Shown here: piece by piece, positions 30,477-42,503 of the stretch
Numbering within the stretch: the first letter of the stretch is position 1
How the letters are laid out: each line of letters opens with the position of its first letter
Source: Mercenaria mercenaria
Taxonomy: Eukaryota > Mollusca > Bivalvia > Venerida > Veneridae
Assembly: GCF_021730395.1 (NCBI RefSeq)
Contig: NC_069369.1
Coordinates: 63,391,501-63,455,500, forward strand
Length of the DNA: 64,000 nt
Direction: 5' to 3'
Translations under genes and position numbers: made by a program
Notes under the pieces: model-generated
Database searches by the model: none
The model's input: only the letters and a program-made list of their open reading frames with translations
Told to the model about the DNA's origin: nothing

Positions 30477-30968
30477 AGCTCAACTATTCGAAGCTATTCT
30501 GTCACACCTTGATTTAAGTTTTGCATGCAAGTACATTTAGCTATCATTTAAAAGAATATAGCTTTGAATTTTTTTGAATTTGTTTTAGATCAGTTACTAA
30601 CCCCATTGGGTCAAGACCCATAACTCTGACATGTATTTTGTCCAAATTGTGCTGTCGTTTGGACTTAAAAACCTTGGTTAAAGTTATATGCATGCAAGTT
30701 ACTTTATCCTAAAGTAATGCAGATACTGAATTAAATTTTAAAATTCACACGTGTCTTTGGGGTTATGAAACTAGGTGTGGCATCAAGTCCCATAACTCTG
30801 ACACGTGGTAAGCAAAATTATGTTCACTTTTGAACTAAAAAAACTTCTAGTTAAAGTTTTGTATTCAAGTTAAAGAAATTTCAATACTAGTATTTTTGGT
30901 AATATCCCTGCTTCTGGAACAACAATTTAAACAGTAGAGCATTGGCTGTCTTACGGACAGCTCTTGTT
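30477..30968 (+). repeat. Family B element 4 (short)
   Basis: Head AGCTCAACTATTCGAAGCTA, two or three weak units, tail hairpin GCTGTCTTACGGACAGC and TCTTGTT. It ends about 65 bases from the stop codon of the IRE1-like gene. Confidence 0.68.
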
Positions 30969-31031
30969 TTGAAATACAATATGAATTAATTTATCTGCTG
31001 TGATTGTGATGAAGAACACCAACTTGATTGC

Positions 31032-32495
31032 TCAGGCGTAAAATCTGCTAATGCATGATTGTGAAGAATGAACCTTCATTGCGTGGTATGTATGCATCAG
31101 AAGCTCCGGAAACTTGCTGGTCCAGTAACTCAAATAACCATCTGGAACGTTCCCAAACTCTGCTCGAACGGCTGGTGTCAACTGATAGAAATGACCTTTA
31201 TTATTCCTTATTGCGCGCAGTAAAGACTGTACAGATGTTTTATCATAACTTGGTTGATTTTGATTTCTGCCGCGGCGATTGTAAGTGCTAATTTGAGGGA
31301 ATAAAGAGTTTTCTACTGCTGGTGTCAAATGAACCCGCCAGTCGCCTCGTAGAATATTGACAGCATTTTGTTCTATTGAACAGGTTAATGACACTGCTCG
31401 ATCCATTATTAGGTTGCTTGTATTGTCAAAGAAATCCAGCGTTTTCTCAGTGCTCCAAAGAGCTGGGTGCTTCATTATGCCGTCAGTGAATGGTCTGTCT
31501 TCAGGTTTAGGAGCAAGCATGTGTCGCAGGAGTTGCAACATAGGATCGTTTCCAGAAATGTACGTAAAATCAGCTATACCACTCTGGATATCATCTTGAT
31601 TAATGAAAACATAGTGACCATCAGTTGCAATATAGTAGAAGATTAGTCCCAAAGGGAAGATGTCACTTCTTTTCCAGTAGCTCTTGTCTGGATTTGGCAC
31701 TGATTGTTTACGTAGAGCAAATATTTCTGGAGGAATCCAACCAACAGTGCCGTACTCGTCACTTAAGTAAGACTTTTCTGAAGGTACGCCGTTATTTGTG
31801 GAAGTGTTCAGTTTAGACAGACCAAAGTCAGATAACTTGAAAATGAGTTCACCACTTTGTGTTTGTTTCATCAACACATTGGATGGTTTTAGATCACGGT
31901 GGACAATTTGTCGGGAATGAAGATAATGAAGTCCATTTAAGATCTGCGAGATGATATTGTTGTTTGCAACTGGTGGGTAGCTTTGTCTTGACAGAATGAA
32001 CTCGTCAAGATTACAGTCACATAGTTCTAATGCTAGAGGCAAGTAAGATCTACCCTTCTCCTCTTTAAACTCGTAGCAGAAAAATTTGACAACATTTAAC
32101 ACTGAACATTCACGTAAAAGGTTGTGGTTTATATCTACAACACGCCTTAATCTCTCCTGTAGACTGTTTAGATCTCTTCTAATTTTGCTTCTTTTACTTG
32201 TAGTAACTCGAATTTTCTTAACTGCAATGTCTATGTTTCCTTCAAATTTCCCTCTGTACAGACAACAGTTTGTATTTGTCAAACGAATTTGATCTTGTTT
32301 AGAATAAGATATCTTATTACCATTGTGGATAGAAGTGTTTGTTTGTTGTCCGGATGAACTTCGACTGTTTATTCTTCTGTATGCACCTTGTGTATAAGGT
32401 GAATTCCTATTCTTATAAACTAAAACACCTATTGTGATAACTGCGCCAAGAAGAAGAATCCCAAACACTGTTGCAACAGTTTCTGCTACCGGCAT
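31032..32495 (-). CDS. IRE1-like membrane kinase/KEN ribonuclease without lumenal domain
   Basis: A single 487-codon open frame without introns. Residues about 7-27 are a hydrophobic membrane helix (FGILLLGAVITIGVLVY) after a six-residue N-terminus; a basic, serine-rich juxtamembrane stretch follows. The kinase domain is about residues 68-345: VAIK-type lysine K93, HRDLKPSN at 199-206, DFG at 223-225, PPE at 255-257. The KEN nuclease domain is about 346-475, with LLRAIRN and the IRE1 RNase residues conserved as Y417, R430, N431 and H435. Canonical IRE1 has a roughly 400-residue ER-lumenal sensor; here there is none. The glycine-rich loop is also degenerate (TNTNCCLYRGKF). An in-frame TAG 24 nt upstream and A at -3 support this ATG. 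It may be a retrocopy or one of a lineage-specific IRE1-like set. The domain call is firm, the biological role unknown. Confidence 0.93.
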   Translation of the reverse strand: MPVAETVATVFGILLLGAVITIGVLVYKNRNSPYTQGAYRRINSRSSSGQQTNTSIHNGNKISYSKQDQIRLTNTNCCLYRGKFEGNIDIAVKKIRVTTSKRSKIRRDLNSLQERLRRVVDINHNLLRECSVLNVVKFFCYEFKEEKGRSYLPLALELCDCNLDEFILSRQSYPPVANNNIISQILNGLHYLHSRQIVHRDLKPSNVLMKQTQSGELIFKLSDFGLSKLNTSTNNGVPSEKSYLSDEYGTVGWIPPEIFALRKQSVPNPDKSYWKRSDIFPLGLIFYYIATDGHYVFINQDDIQSGIADFTYISGNDPMLQLLRHMLAPKPEDRPFTDGIMKHPALWSTEKTLDFFDNTSNLIMDRAVSLTCSIEQNAVNILRGDWRVHLTPAVENSLFPQISTYNRRGRNQNQPSYDKTSVQSLLRAIRNNKGHFYQLTPAVRAEFGNVPDGYLSYWTSKFPELLMHTYHAMKVHSSQSCISRFYA

Positions 32496-32561
32496 GGTTA
32501 GACAACAGACACAGCACTATGGCACGCACTAGTTGTTTCAAGACACCCCTACAACAGAATA

Positions 32562-32573
32562 TTTTATATATAT
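32562..32573 (-). promoter_or_regulatory. TATA-like box of the IRE1-like gene
   Basis: On the minus strand it reads atatatataaaa, 67 bases before the ATG at 32495. Transcription about 30 bases further on would leave a short 5' UTR. It sits directly beside the end of a 3.5-kb repeat block that starts at 32588. Confidence 0.45.
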
Positions 32574-32587
32574 CATCTTAAATCGAT

Positions 32588-35500
32588 ACAAGAGGGCCAA
32601 GATCGCCCTAGGTCCCTCACCTAAGTAACAAACTATAACAGTGAAAACATTTTTGACCTAATGACCCAGTGTTTGACACCACATGACCCAGTTTCAAACT
32701 TGTCCGAGTATTCAAGGAGATAAACATTCTGACCAAATTTCATGAAGATTGGAGCAAAAGTGTGGCCTCTAGATTGTAAACAATATTTTTCTTCGATTTG
32801 GCCTTGTGACCTAGTTTTTGATCCAACCTGACCAAATTTTTAACCCGTCTGAGAAAATATTCTGACCGATTATCATTAAGATTGAACCAAAAAATGAGGC
32901 CTCTTAAGTGTAAACAAGCATTTTTTTTATTTGACCTAGTGACCTAGTTTTTGACCCCACGTGACCCAGATTCAAAATAATCCATGACTTTGTGATAATA
33001 AACATTCTGACCATAAGACTGAACAAACTACAGCTATCACTAAAGGTGATGAATGTACCCCCCCCCCCCCACCCCCGCATGCACTTTCACAGTACATTGC
33101 AATTTGACGCACACAAGATTGCATAATTATGTGTACTGTATGTATTTAGACTGTATGTATACAGTAGAGTAACAAAAAATAAAGTCCGATAACTATGCAG
33201 AATATTTATCTAAAAGAACATATCATGCCCCATGCACAACTAGGGTTGGTACTGATCACTTGTGTGAAGTTTCATTAAATTGTGTGCAAGGGTTCGGAAG
33301 ATTAGGCGCGCACAAGATTGCATATGCAGACTGTATGTACATACTATGTTAACAAGAAACAAAGTCCCATAACTCTGCAATTTTTGTTGTTGAAAGAGCC
33401 TAACATGCCCCATGCACAACTACTGTTGTTACTGATCACTTGTGTGAAGTTTCATTAAATTGTGTCAAGGGGACGAGGAGAGATGGTGCGCACAAGATTG
33501 TGTCTATGTATATAGTATAGTAACAAAAAACAAAGTCCCGTAACTCTGCAAAACAAATTTCTGAAAGAACCTCACATGCCCTATGCACACAACTGTTGTT
33601 ACTGATCACTTGTGTGAAGTTTCATTAAACTGTGTCAAGGGGATGAGGAGAGATGGTGCGCACAAGATTGTGTCTATGTATATAGTATAGTAACGTCCCG
33701 TAACTCTGCAAATTTTTTTTTCTGAAAGAACCTCACATGTCCTATGCACAACTACTGTTGTAACTGATCACTTGTGCGAAGGTTCATTAAATTGTGTCAA
33801 GGGGATGAGGAGAGATGGTGCGCACAAGATTGTGTCTATGTATATAGTATGGTAACAAAAAACAAAGTCCCGTAACTCTGCAAAACAAATTTCTGAAAGA
33901 ACCTCACATGCCCTATGCACACAACTGTTGTTACTGATCACTTGTGTGAAGTTTCATTAAACTGTGTCAAGGGGATGAGGAGAGATGGCGCGCACAAGAT
34001 TGTGTCTATGTATATAGTATAGTAACGTCCCGTAACTCTGCAAATTTTTTTTTCTGAAAGAACCTCACATGTCCTATGCACAACTACTGTTGTAACTGAT
34101 CACTTGTGCGAAGGTTCATTAAATTGTGTCAAGGGGATGAGGAGAGATGGTGCGCACAAGATTGTGTCTATGTATATAGTATGGTAACAAAAAACAAAGT
34201 CCCTCAACTCTGCAAATTTTTTTTTCTGAAAGAAGCTCACATGTCCCATGCACAACTACTGTTGTTACTGATTACTTATGTGAAGTTTCATTAAACTGTG
34301 TCAAGGGGATGAGGAGAGATGGTGCGCACAAGATTGTGTCTATGTATACAGTATAGTAACAAAAAACAAAGTTCCGTAACTCTGCAAAAATTTTTTTGAA
34401 AGAAACTAACATGCCCCATGCATAACTTCTGTTGTTACTGATCACTTGTGTGAAGTTTCATTAAATTGTGTCAAGGGGATGAGGAGAGATGGTGCGCACA
34501 AGATTGTGTCTACGGACAGACAGACGGACGGACAGACAGACAACCTGAAACCAGTATACCCCCCCCTTACAACTTTGTTGTCGATAGGCACAAAAATGTG
34601 GCCCCTACATTGTAAACAAGCTTTTTCTTTTATTTGACCTGGTGCCCTAGTTTTTGAACCCACGTGACCCAGATAACAATTCATCCGAGCTTTCATGAAG
34701 ACAAACATTCTGACAAATATCATGCACATCAGATGAAAAATGCAGCCCCTATTGTAAACACCCAGTTTTTCTTTGATTTGACAGAGTGACATTTTTTACC
34801 TAGATTTATTCAAGACAAACATTCTGTTCAAATTCCACGAATATCCTGTGAAAATGCAGCCCCTATTCATACACAAGGTTTTTTCCTTTACTTTGACCAG
34901 GTGACCTAGTTTTTGACCCCAGATGACCCATATTCGAACCTGACCTAGATTTCATCAAGATCATTCAGATGAAATTTCTCAAATATCCAATGAAAAATGC
35001 AACCCCTATTGCACACGTACAGTTCCTCTTTGATTTGACCGGGTGACCTAATTTTTGATCCCAGATGACCCATATTAGAACTAGATTTCATCAATACAAA
35101 CATTCTGATAAAATTCCATGAATATTCAGTGAAAAATGCAGCCCCTATTGCATACACAAGGGTTTTCTTTGATTCGACCAGTGTCTTAGTTTTTGATCCC
35201 AGATGACCAATATTCGAATCTGACCTAGATTTCATTAAGTCAAATATTCTGATCAAATTTCATGAAGATCCAATGAAAAATACAGCCCCTACTGCATACA
35301 CAAGGTTTTTCTTTCATTAGACTGGGTGACCTAGTTTTTGACCCAAGATGACCAATATTCGAACTTTATATAGATTTCATCAAGACAAATCAAATTTAAT
35401 GAAGATCCATTGTAAAATGCAGCCCTTCTTGCATACACAAGTTTTGTTTTTTTTGATCAGGTGACCTAGTTTTTTGACCCCACAAGACCCAGATTCAAAC

Positions 35501-36151
35501 TTGACCTAGAGGCCATCAAAACAAACATTCTGACCAATTCTCATGAGTTTCAAACTTAAAGTGTGGTCTCTTGAGTGTTAACAAGATTTTCCTTTGATCT
35601 GGCCTAGTGAACTAGTTTTTGACCCCACATGACTCAAATTCGAACTTGGCCTTTAGATCATCCAGCTAAACATTCTAAGTTTCATGAAGATAGGATCATA
35701 AATATGGCCTCTAGAGTGTTAACAAGCTTTTCCTTTGATTTGACCGGGTCACCTAGTTTTTGATACCACAAGACCCTGATTCGAACTGCACCTAGAGGCC
35801 ATCAAGACAAACATTTTGACCAATTTTCATGAGTTTCAAACTTAAAATGTGACCTCTATAATGTTAACAATATTTTCCTTTAATCTGACCTAGTGACCTA
35901 GTTTTTGACCCTACATGACCCAATTTCGAACTTAGCCTAAAGATTATCAAGATAAATATTCTGACCGAAAATGGGATCATAAATGTGGCCTCTAGAATGT
36001 TAACAAGCTTTTCCTTTGATTTGACCGGGTGACCTAGTTTTTGACCCCACATAACCCAGTTTCGAAACTGATCTAGATATCATCAAGACAAACATTCTGA
36101 CAATGGCCGGTTACAATAGCTCACCTTGAGCACTTCCTGCTCAGGTGAGCT
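32588..36151 (-). repeat. Family A element interrupted by a family E array
   Basis: On the minus strand, the head GCTCACCTGAGCAGGAAGTG is at the right end and a TTAGGTGAGGGAC tail with hairpin and CCTCTTGT at the left end. AGGTCA units appear as their complement. An unrelated tandem array (about 33024-34580) splits it. Confidence 0.78.
33024..34580 (-). repeat. Family E element with 161/170-bp tandem array
   Basis: Begins AGCTATCACTAAAGGTGATG and a C run, then about nine units containing ACTGATCACTTGTGTGAAG and GATGGTGCGCACAAGATTG, then a GACGGACAGACA stretch and CAGTATACCCCC. The spacing of the GCGCACAAGATT motif alternates about 170 and 161, so the higher-order period is about 332 bp. A more degenerate relative lies at 28228-28898. 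Confidence 0.8.
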
Positions 36152-37205
36152 AATAAAATAAAAAGATGAGGTGAATATCCACTTTAATGGTCCTGACCTT
36201 GGGGGACTAGTTGGGTCCATAAGTATTATATTTTATGTCTACAATGTGCACTAAAACAGTATCCCTTCAATATTCTTTATTGTGATACATGCCACCGCAT
36301 AAAGAAGACCATATTTTAGACGTAGATAATACAGAGCAGATTACGCCCATTTTTAAAAAAAATCGGACGTGTCCTGCAGTCCATGATATTCGTGCCCAGA
36401 GCATTACTCAATAACCGTTTAAACTTGACAATTGGTAGATGGCAATTAGACAATGTGCAGAGCACATAAACCAGGATGGTTTGTCCAAAGTCAAGGTCAC
36501 ATATGGAGCTCAAAGGCCAAATCTGACCCTAATATTTCATGTCCGGAGTACAACTTGAAAACTATTCAAGGTACTGACTTCAAACTTGGCATATAGGTAG
36601 GCAGCGATGAGACGATTTGCTGAATGCAGCAATCCACATTACTCACCGCCACCTCCCCCCCACCCCAACACACACATTTGGTCCGGAACATTACTTCTTC
36701 ATGCATGGAGGGTTTTTGATGTAACTTGGCACAAATGCTCACCACCATGAGACAGAGTGTCATGTGCAAGAACCAGGTCCCTAGGTCTAAGTTCAAGGTC
36801 ACATTTTGAGGTCAAAAGTCAAATATAAGAATGAAATTTTCTTGTATGGCGTTTTAGTGGGTTGATGAATGCTTCTACCTATTGTCACCAAACGTTATAT
36901 GCAGGTCACCTATGACAGTCACTTTAGGTCAAGGTCAATAGGTCAAATGTCTTGATATTTGAATCATATGTACAGTTCTGTAACAAAAACTTTTTTTCTA
37001 ACAAACTCTCGACGGGCGTATTTTATGACTATGGCACCCTTTTTGATCAGGATGTTGTATGCAAGCTGATGCCTTAGTAACCACCTATTTGAATAAACTG
37101 AAACTTTACACACTTGTTCACTGTTATGATCTGATATGGCATGCATATTCTTTTTTGCCTCTTTCGATCAAGTAATTTGGTTAAACTTTAATGCATGTAA
37201 GCTCA
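36152..37205. other. Repeat-derived, no gene
   Basis: Degraded text typical of the clam repeats (CATGTCCGGAGTACAACTTG, CAAGGTCACATTTTGAGGTC at 36480-36960) with no intact head or tail. Confidence 0.45.
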
Positions 37206-37653
37206 AGGGCGTAACCAGGGGGTGCGACGGGTGCGATCGCATCCCCCTTTTTCGGCAAAGCTTGCATTTTTCATTACACCGAAATACCCTTGAATATCCA
37301 TTCTTTGATTTTTTTTCGGTGCGCTACACTCGCCAACTTACATTTGTTTACTAAATTAATAAAATATTGACGCTGTAAACTATGTATATTTCTGCTGATG
37401 ACCGTCTATATTTCACAAATCAAAGGATTGAGCCCCGGCAGCTTTTTTACAGATTTTTACCGAACGTTTCAGTGTTGAATCTGGCGATTTTACAGAACGT
37501 TGGATGTATCTATCAATACAGAGGACTGTTATTACAATCACCATATATTTAAATTGATCGGCTATAATTGACAGATTTGCCAACCTTCGCCAAAGGAAAT
37601 CTTAATTACTGAAAGCGCGAAAAGACTATAGTGAATATGGATAAGGTTCTGAT

Positions 37654-38179
37654 CACTGGCGCCAGGCCAGAAAGGAAATGCCTCTGTACATGTTATACCC
37701 TACCCTTAGGTATTCTGTAAGAACCATGGTCATGAACGGGATAATATACTAACCCGTTTCAGTCGTACCACAGGTGTTCGGCGCATACCCCCACCCCTAC
37801 TCTACAACACTTAGTGTTTATATATGTCAATAGAAAAAAAATCATAAAGTTGTGACAATGCTGTAATATGGTATTTGGATGAAATCTACATGTGTTTGGA
37901 CAATTTAACGTGTTCAATTTTTACTTGGGGTTGCAGACGGGGTATATGCAGGGTTGTAGAGTAGAGGTTGGGGTATGCGCCGAACACCAGTGGTACACAA
38001 TGGAAGATGAATTACCACTTGTTGATAGTACACATTTACCGAACTGCGTGCTTTAGATAAGAAATGCGCGACTGAAACGGGTTAGTATATTTCCCCTGCA
38101 TGACCATGGTTCTTATAGAATACCTAGGGGTAGGATATAACATGTACAGAGGCATTTTCTTTCTAGTCTGGCGCCAGTG
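37654..38179. mobile_element. H MITE copy 1, hAT-like
   Basis: 526 bp, termini CACTGGCGCCAG and CTGGCGCCAGTG, arms of more than 100 bp (ACCCTACCCTTAGGTATTCT, GAACCATGGTCATGAACGGG). Perfect 8-bp target duplication GTTCTGAT at 37646-37653 and 38180-38187, which is the hAT signature length. Confidence 0.88.
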
Positions 38180-38540
38180 GTTCTGATATGACAAATACAT
38201 TACTGTATAAGTGTTTGTTTATCTAGCCTGATGAGAAATAAATCTAACAATCTTATTCTGTATTTTTTTTATATGAACTGCATATGAAATCAAATAGCTG
38301 TGCCTTTTCCTTTCAGTATATTTTTTTGATTATAGATATATGTAAGAAAATACAGTGTCACGCTACAGCTGCTAAAAACATAAATTTTATTTTGTCGTGC
38401 GTTTATTTTTGTGTGTTTTTTTCTGCTTTTTTTACATTTCCGTTCATAGCCATAGATTTCCTGCGCTTTCGTGAATTTAGATTTGAATTGACCGAAAAGC
38501 GTATTTTAACACCCATTTCTTTTCTTTCTATAGCTGATGC

Positions 38541-39646
38541 CTAGTTCACATTTGACCCTTGCGCCGTGCGATAATCCCTTGCGGATTTTGGGGCATCGTA
38601 GATGGCTACGGGCTACGGCGTATGTGTTCACATTATATACGAGCATCGTTTCATTTTTTTGTACAGACTCTCTGGGAAGGCCAGGAGAAATCCGTATGGA
38701 CGCTGCGCGGAGATTATACGAAAATCGTGCAATTTCAGTGCAGTTACCGTGCAGTCTCCGAAAGCTTCCCACAGAAATCGTACGACTACCGTACTGCTTC
38801 CGTGCATGCACAGGCTGCGCGGAGAAGATACAGTGACGGTATAGGCCTGAACGGCAGTCTAGATGCTTAGAAATTCTGGCGGTCAGTCTGTCTACCATCT
38901 CCCGCAACATGGTTGGCTCGATTTTGAGGTAAGCATAGAAGTCCCCATGGGATTCCCGCATAAACTCCTGCACCAGGGTAGCCCGTCTCAGCAGCAAGGG
39001 CTTTACGCACACCGTCCTCTTCTTGTGCTTCTGTCGGGCCTGCTTCTCATCAAGGACGACCAGGCTTGTAATCATCTGCTCTCTTCTCCTTACCTGCCTA
39101 CAACCGAAGGTATGCCGCTCTGAGTCTTAGCGGTACTATGATTTCTCCGAAGAGACAAATAATGAAAACATGTTGGAGATGGCCAATATATAAAATCATC
39201 TGAAAAATGTTTGGGGCAATGATGAGGCCGCTGTAGGGCTGCCGCGCGATGGTTGTTTAATATCCGTGCGTTTTCACGGGTACCTCCCAAGCAGCAAGCA
39301 GCAAGCGGCAACCTTGCGGCAGCTGTGTGAGGGCCGTGCGAAGGTACAATCTCCGTATGATTTCTTTTGGGCAACATGTCCATGAAAAACCGTGCGTTGG
39401 CTGCACGATCAGCGAAATGCCTCCTAAAGATGCCTGTGCAGGGATTGTGCAATGCAATCTGTGACACGTCTACGAGGTATGGGCTTTCGATTTTTCTAAT
39501 TTGTATAACTTTTCATTAAACAAAATTGTAGAGACTGCGGAGCCCGTGAATTCGTACGAAAATCACACTGCCGCCTTCTGCACGGAAAGGAGGATACGGA
39601 CAGTCTACGGGCTCCGCAGACGCATCGCAGGACAAATGTGAACTAG
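38541..39646 (-). mobile_element. PIF/Harbinger-type element remnant
   Basis: TIR CTAGTTCACATTTGACC against GGACAAATGTGAACTAG. On the minus strand, about 39045-38856 encodes VKPLLLRRATLVQEFMRESH then GDFYAYLKIEPTMLREMVDR, the helical N-terminal region of HARBI1-like nucleases. The DDE catalytic region is absent, so it is a dead internal deletion. Confidence 0.6.
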
Positions 39647-40679
39647 ACATTACTTGCTAAATATTCTCAGCTGTGTACATATACATGTAATAATTTTTTG
39701 TATCATAGAATGTTATTTTTAGAAAGCCCAGAGAATTACTTTTAGGCGAAAATGATTATGTATATCTATATACCTTTTCACAATTATATAAAAATGACAG
39801 TTTAAGTTTACATTCATTTTCTAGTAAATATGGTACAATGTAAACTTTGTTTCATAAACAACAATGACCTTATTCTATGCACATCACATCTGTCAAATAT
39901 TTTTTTTAAAAAGTGTGTCTTTCTTGGTACTACTTCTGTATTATTATCTTAACTGACTGATTACAAATAATCAACTGAACTTAAAAAATGTTATGTACTA
40001 TTCAAAAGATGTTATGTACTATTCACAGAAAAAAAAAAGCGGAAAAATAAGTCACATATCTACCCATCAGTAAGCTTTCATATACACGCCAAATCGCACG
40101 AAATGACTTCTTGATTAAAAAAATTTCTGAGAGGTGGGGGTGGGAGGTGGAATCCCCTCCCACATCTACCCCCACTCGTCGTTTCACGACTCTTACTCAC
40201 ACCCCCTTCCGAGAAATTCTGGTTACGCCTATGAAGCTGCTATCACAAGACAGTTGTTAAAATGAATTGAAACTTCACTCACTTATTCATTGTGCCGGGT
40301 ACAAGTTCTAAAATTCTGTTCTGTGCTCACACAAAGGTATGCCCCTTTTTGACATCGAGTCAAGTACTACAGACTTCTAAGAACTCTTTTTTATTGAGTA
40401 GTGTATTGTTGTTGTTTTCCACGCTGATTTATGTAAATTTTGGGGTTTCTGGAAGAGGCTGCAATGGGTTATCATTATGAGACCTATTTACGCTTGTTTT
40501 TTTTTATTTTTTTTTGTTTTTTTTTTTGTTTTTGTTTTTTCATTTTGAAATATCTGCTTGCTATACAGATTCTAATTCTTCCAATAATTACAAGGTCAGT
40601 ATTTTAGTTTAAATTAATTTAAATTAATTTATTTTAGCTTGATTGCTAATGAAACCTTCAAGCATATTAATACCACTCT

Positions 40680-40800
40680 CAAGTCGGTCAACCAGTAATG
40701 GTGTCATATGAGAAGGCGTGATCGTGACCACAGTGGGGCTCGAATTTCACGACCCCAGGGATGAGCGGCAGATAACTTAACCACCAGACCGCCGCTCCCC
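40680..40800 (-). mobile_element. SINE head fragment
   Basis: The minus strand reads GGGGAGCGGCGGTCTGGTGG then GAAATTCGAGCCCCAC, a tRNA-like A/B-box pair. The body is not clearly bounded. Confidence 0.55.
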
Positions 40801-41220
40801 TCAGTATATTTTGGACTGCTGCAAAGGAAAATAAATAATCTAATTCAACAACATTAGATTACATGAATTTGCATGTGCGCTCATCGAGAGACAGAACTAT
40901 TTTATCACCCCTTTTATGTCGTAGCTGCATACGTCTATACTGATACAAAATGAACTAATTCTGTTTTACATTGTAGGCCTAAATTTACAATGTTAATGTA
41001 AAACAGTAAATTAGGAATGTAATAGATCTAATTCAATAAATTCACTTTATTATTATCAAAGCTACCAAAAGTGTAAAAATTAGATTTTATTTACTGAATA
41101 AATGATAAATCTATTTTAAGAAACACTGGTTTTCCGGCGGAAGAGGCCCACTATGTCACGTACATGTATGCAAAATTTATGTAGATCTACGTGATTTTTC
41201 CCTCTCTTCCGCATACACAG

Positions 41221-41272
41221 ACAGGCTCGCACGCACACATGCGCTCGCGCGCGCGCACACACACATTTCAAT
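41221..41272. repeat. CA/CG microsatellite
   Basis: Alternating CACACG, GCGCGC and ACACAC over about 50 bp. Confidence 0.8.
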
Positions 41273-42503
41273 ATGTGAAACTAATAATTGATGTTTTAGA
41301 TTAAATTTCTTGTTTCTCAAGTTACTCTACACTTATTTTACCCTACATTGAACCCCACATCCTTGAAAAAAGTAATAACTTTAAAACTGAATAAAAAAAG
41401 AGAGATGTGTAAATTTGTAAACATAAGTAAAAAAGTAAAAACCACATATTTACCACTTAGTGCCACAAATGCCGCATGTACCTCCAAAATCTCCCACGAT
41501 TACTAAATATACCTTGCGCTGCTAATGTAGGCCATATTTGTTACAATGCAGAGGGGTGGTCCAAATGTTACTGTATAATCATGCGGTTGTATAATATATA
41601 ACGATTAGTAGTTTTAAGCTTCTACAGATTAAAAGAGTATCACTACATGCTGTAAAAATAATTGCACCCATTTAATTTCGATTAATATTCATAAAGAAAG
41701 TATTTCGCTTTCATATTTCCTTACTTTAGTTTAATATGAAAAATGTAACACTTATGACTGCATATAATACTTAATTAAGTTTTGATTTGACCATTTTGAA
41801 GTACATGTATATTACATTTCAAATTTTCTGAAACTTCTTATTTAATTTCCATGTAGCTGATTGATCATTGATAAATATTTAATCCGTAATTATACCTGGA
41901 TTCTTGCGAGAAGAACTTAACTGACTGCAAAAAAGAAATTCAGATCTACCATTTAAGTTGAAATTTAGATATAATTAGTGTTATTTGTACCATATCACAC
42001 GCCATATATAAAAACAAGAAAAAACTCCAATATTTACCACGAAAATTGACATTACAATGAAATGACGTATCACTAAGTTTTTATGCATACATTTACTTCT
42101 TTATACCTATCAACCTGTATCATGCAGGTGGACAGGCAAATGCAGGATAGGATTAATATTTGTGTCACTGAATGATATATCTGTTATTCGACGCCGCCAG
42201 AAGGCGGTGTCGAGTATATGGGATACACTTTTATTTTGGACCCTGTAAAGATGGTAATGAATAGTTTCGGAATGATAAACTGAACACAGTGAATAGTTTG
42301 TAAAAGGACCCACGATATTGCACAACAGATTTTAGTGAATAAACAAAGAGAAATGGCAAAAAAACTTATTATGTGATATAAAACAATGTCATCTGTCTTT
42401 TCTCTCTTTATTTGTAGAGCAGAAAATATTATTTTTATCTATAATTTCGTCAAAATGTTGATCCGATTTATTGATAAGGGAAGTTACTCTGTAAGTCAAG
42501 TTT

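Larger units (their letters stand above)
37206..40230. mobile_element. DNA element with 12-bp TIRs, host for two nested insertions
   Basis: AGGGCGTAACCAG at the left and CTGGTTACGCCT at the right are inverted copies. It contains the H MITE (37654-38179) and the Harbinger remnant (38541-39646). No transposase of its own is seen. The short TIR leaves some doubt. Confidence 0.5.

Noticed and set aside
33180-34560. CRISPR-like regular repeat array
   Set aside because: The units are 161-170 bp of continuous similarity with no unique spacers, in a eukaryotic repeat.
38506-39075. 189-codon minus-strand frame as a host gene
   Set aside because: Only the first 70 or so residues look like Harbinger nuclease; the whole lies within TIRs and the remainder is non-conserved.
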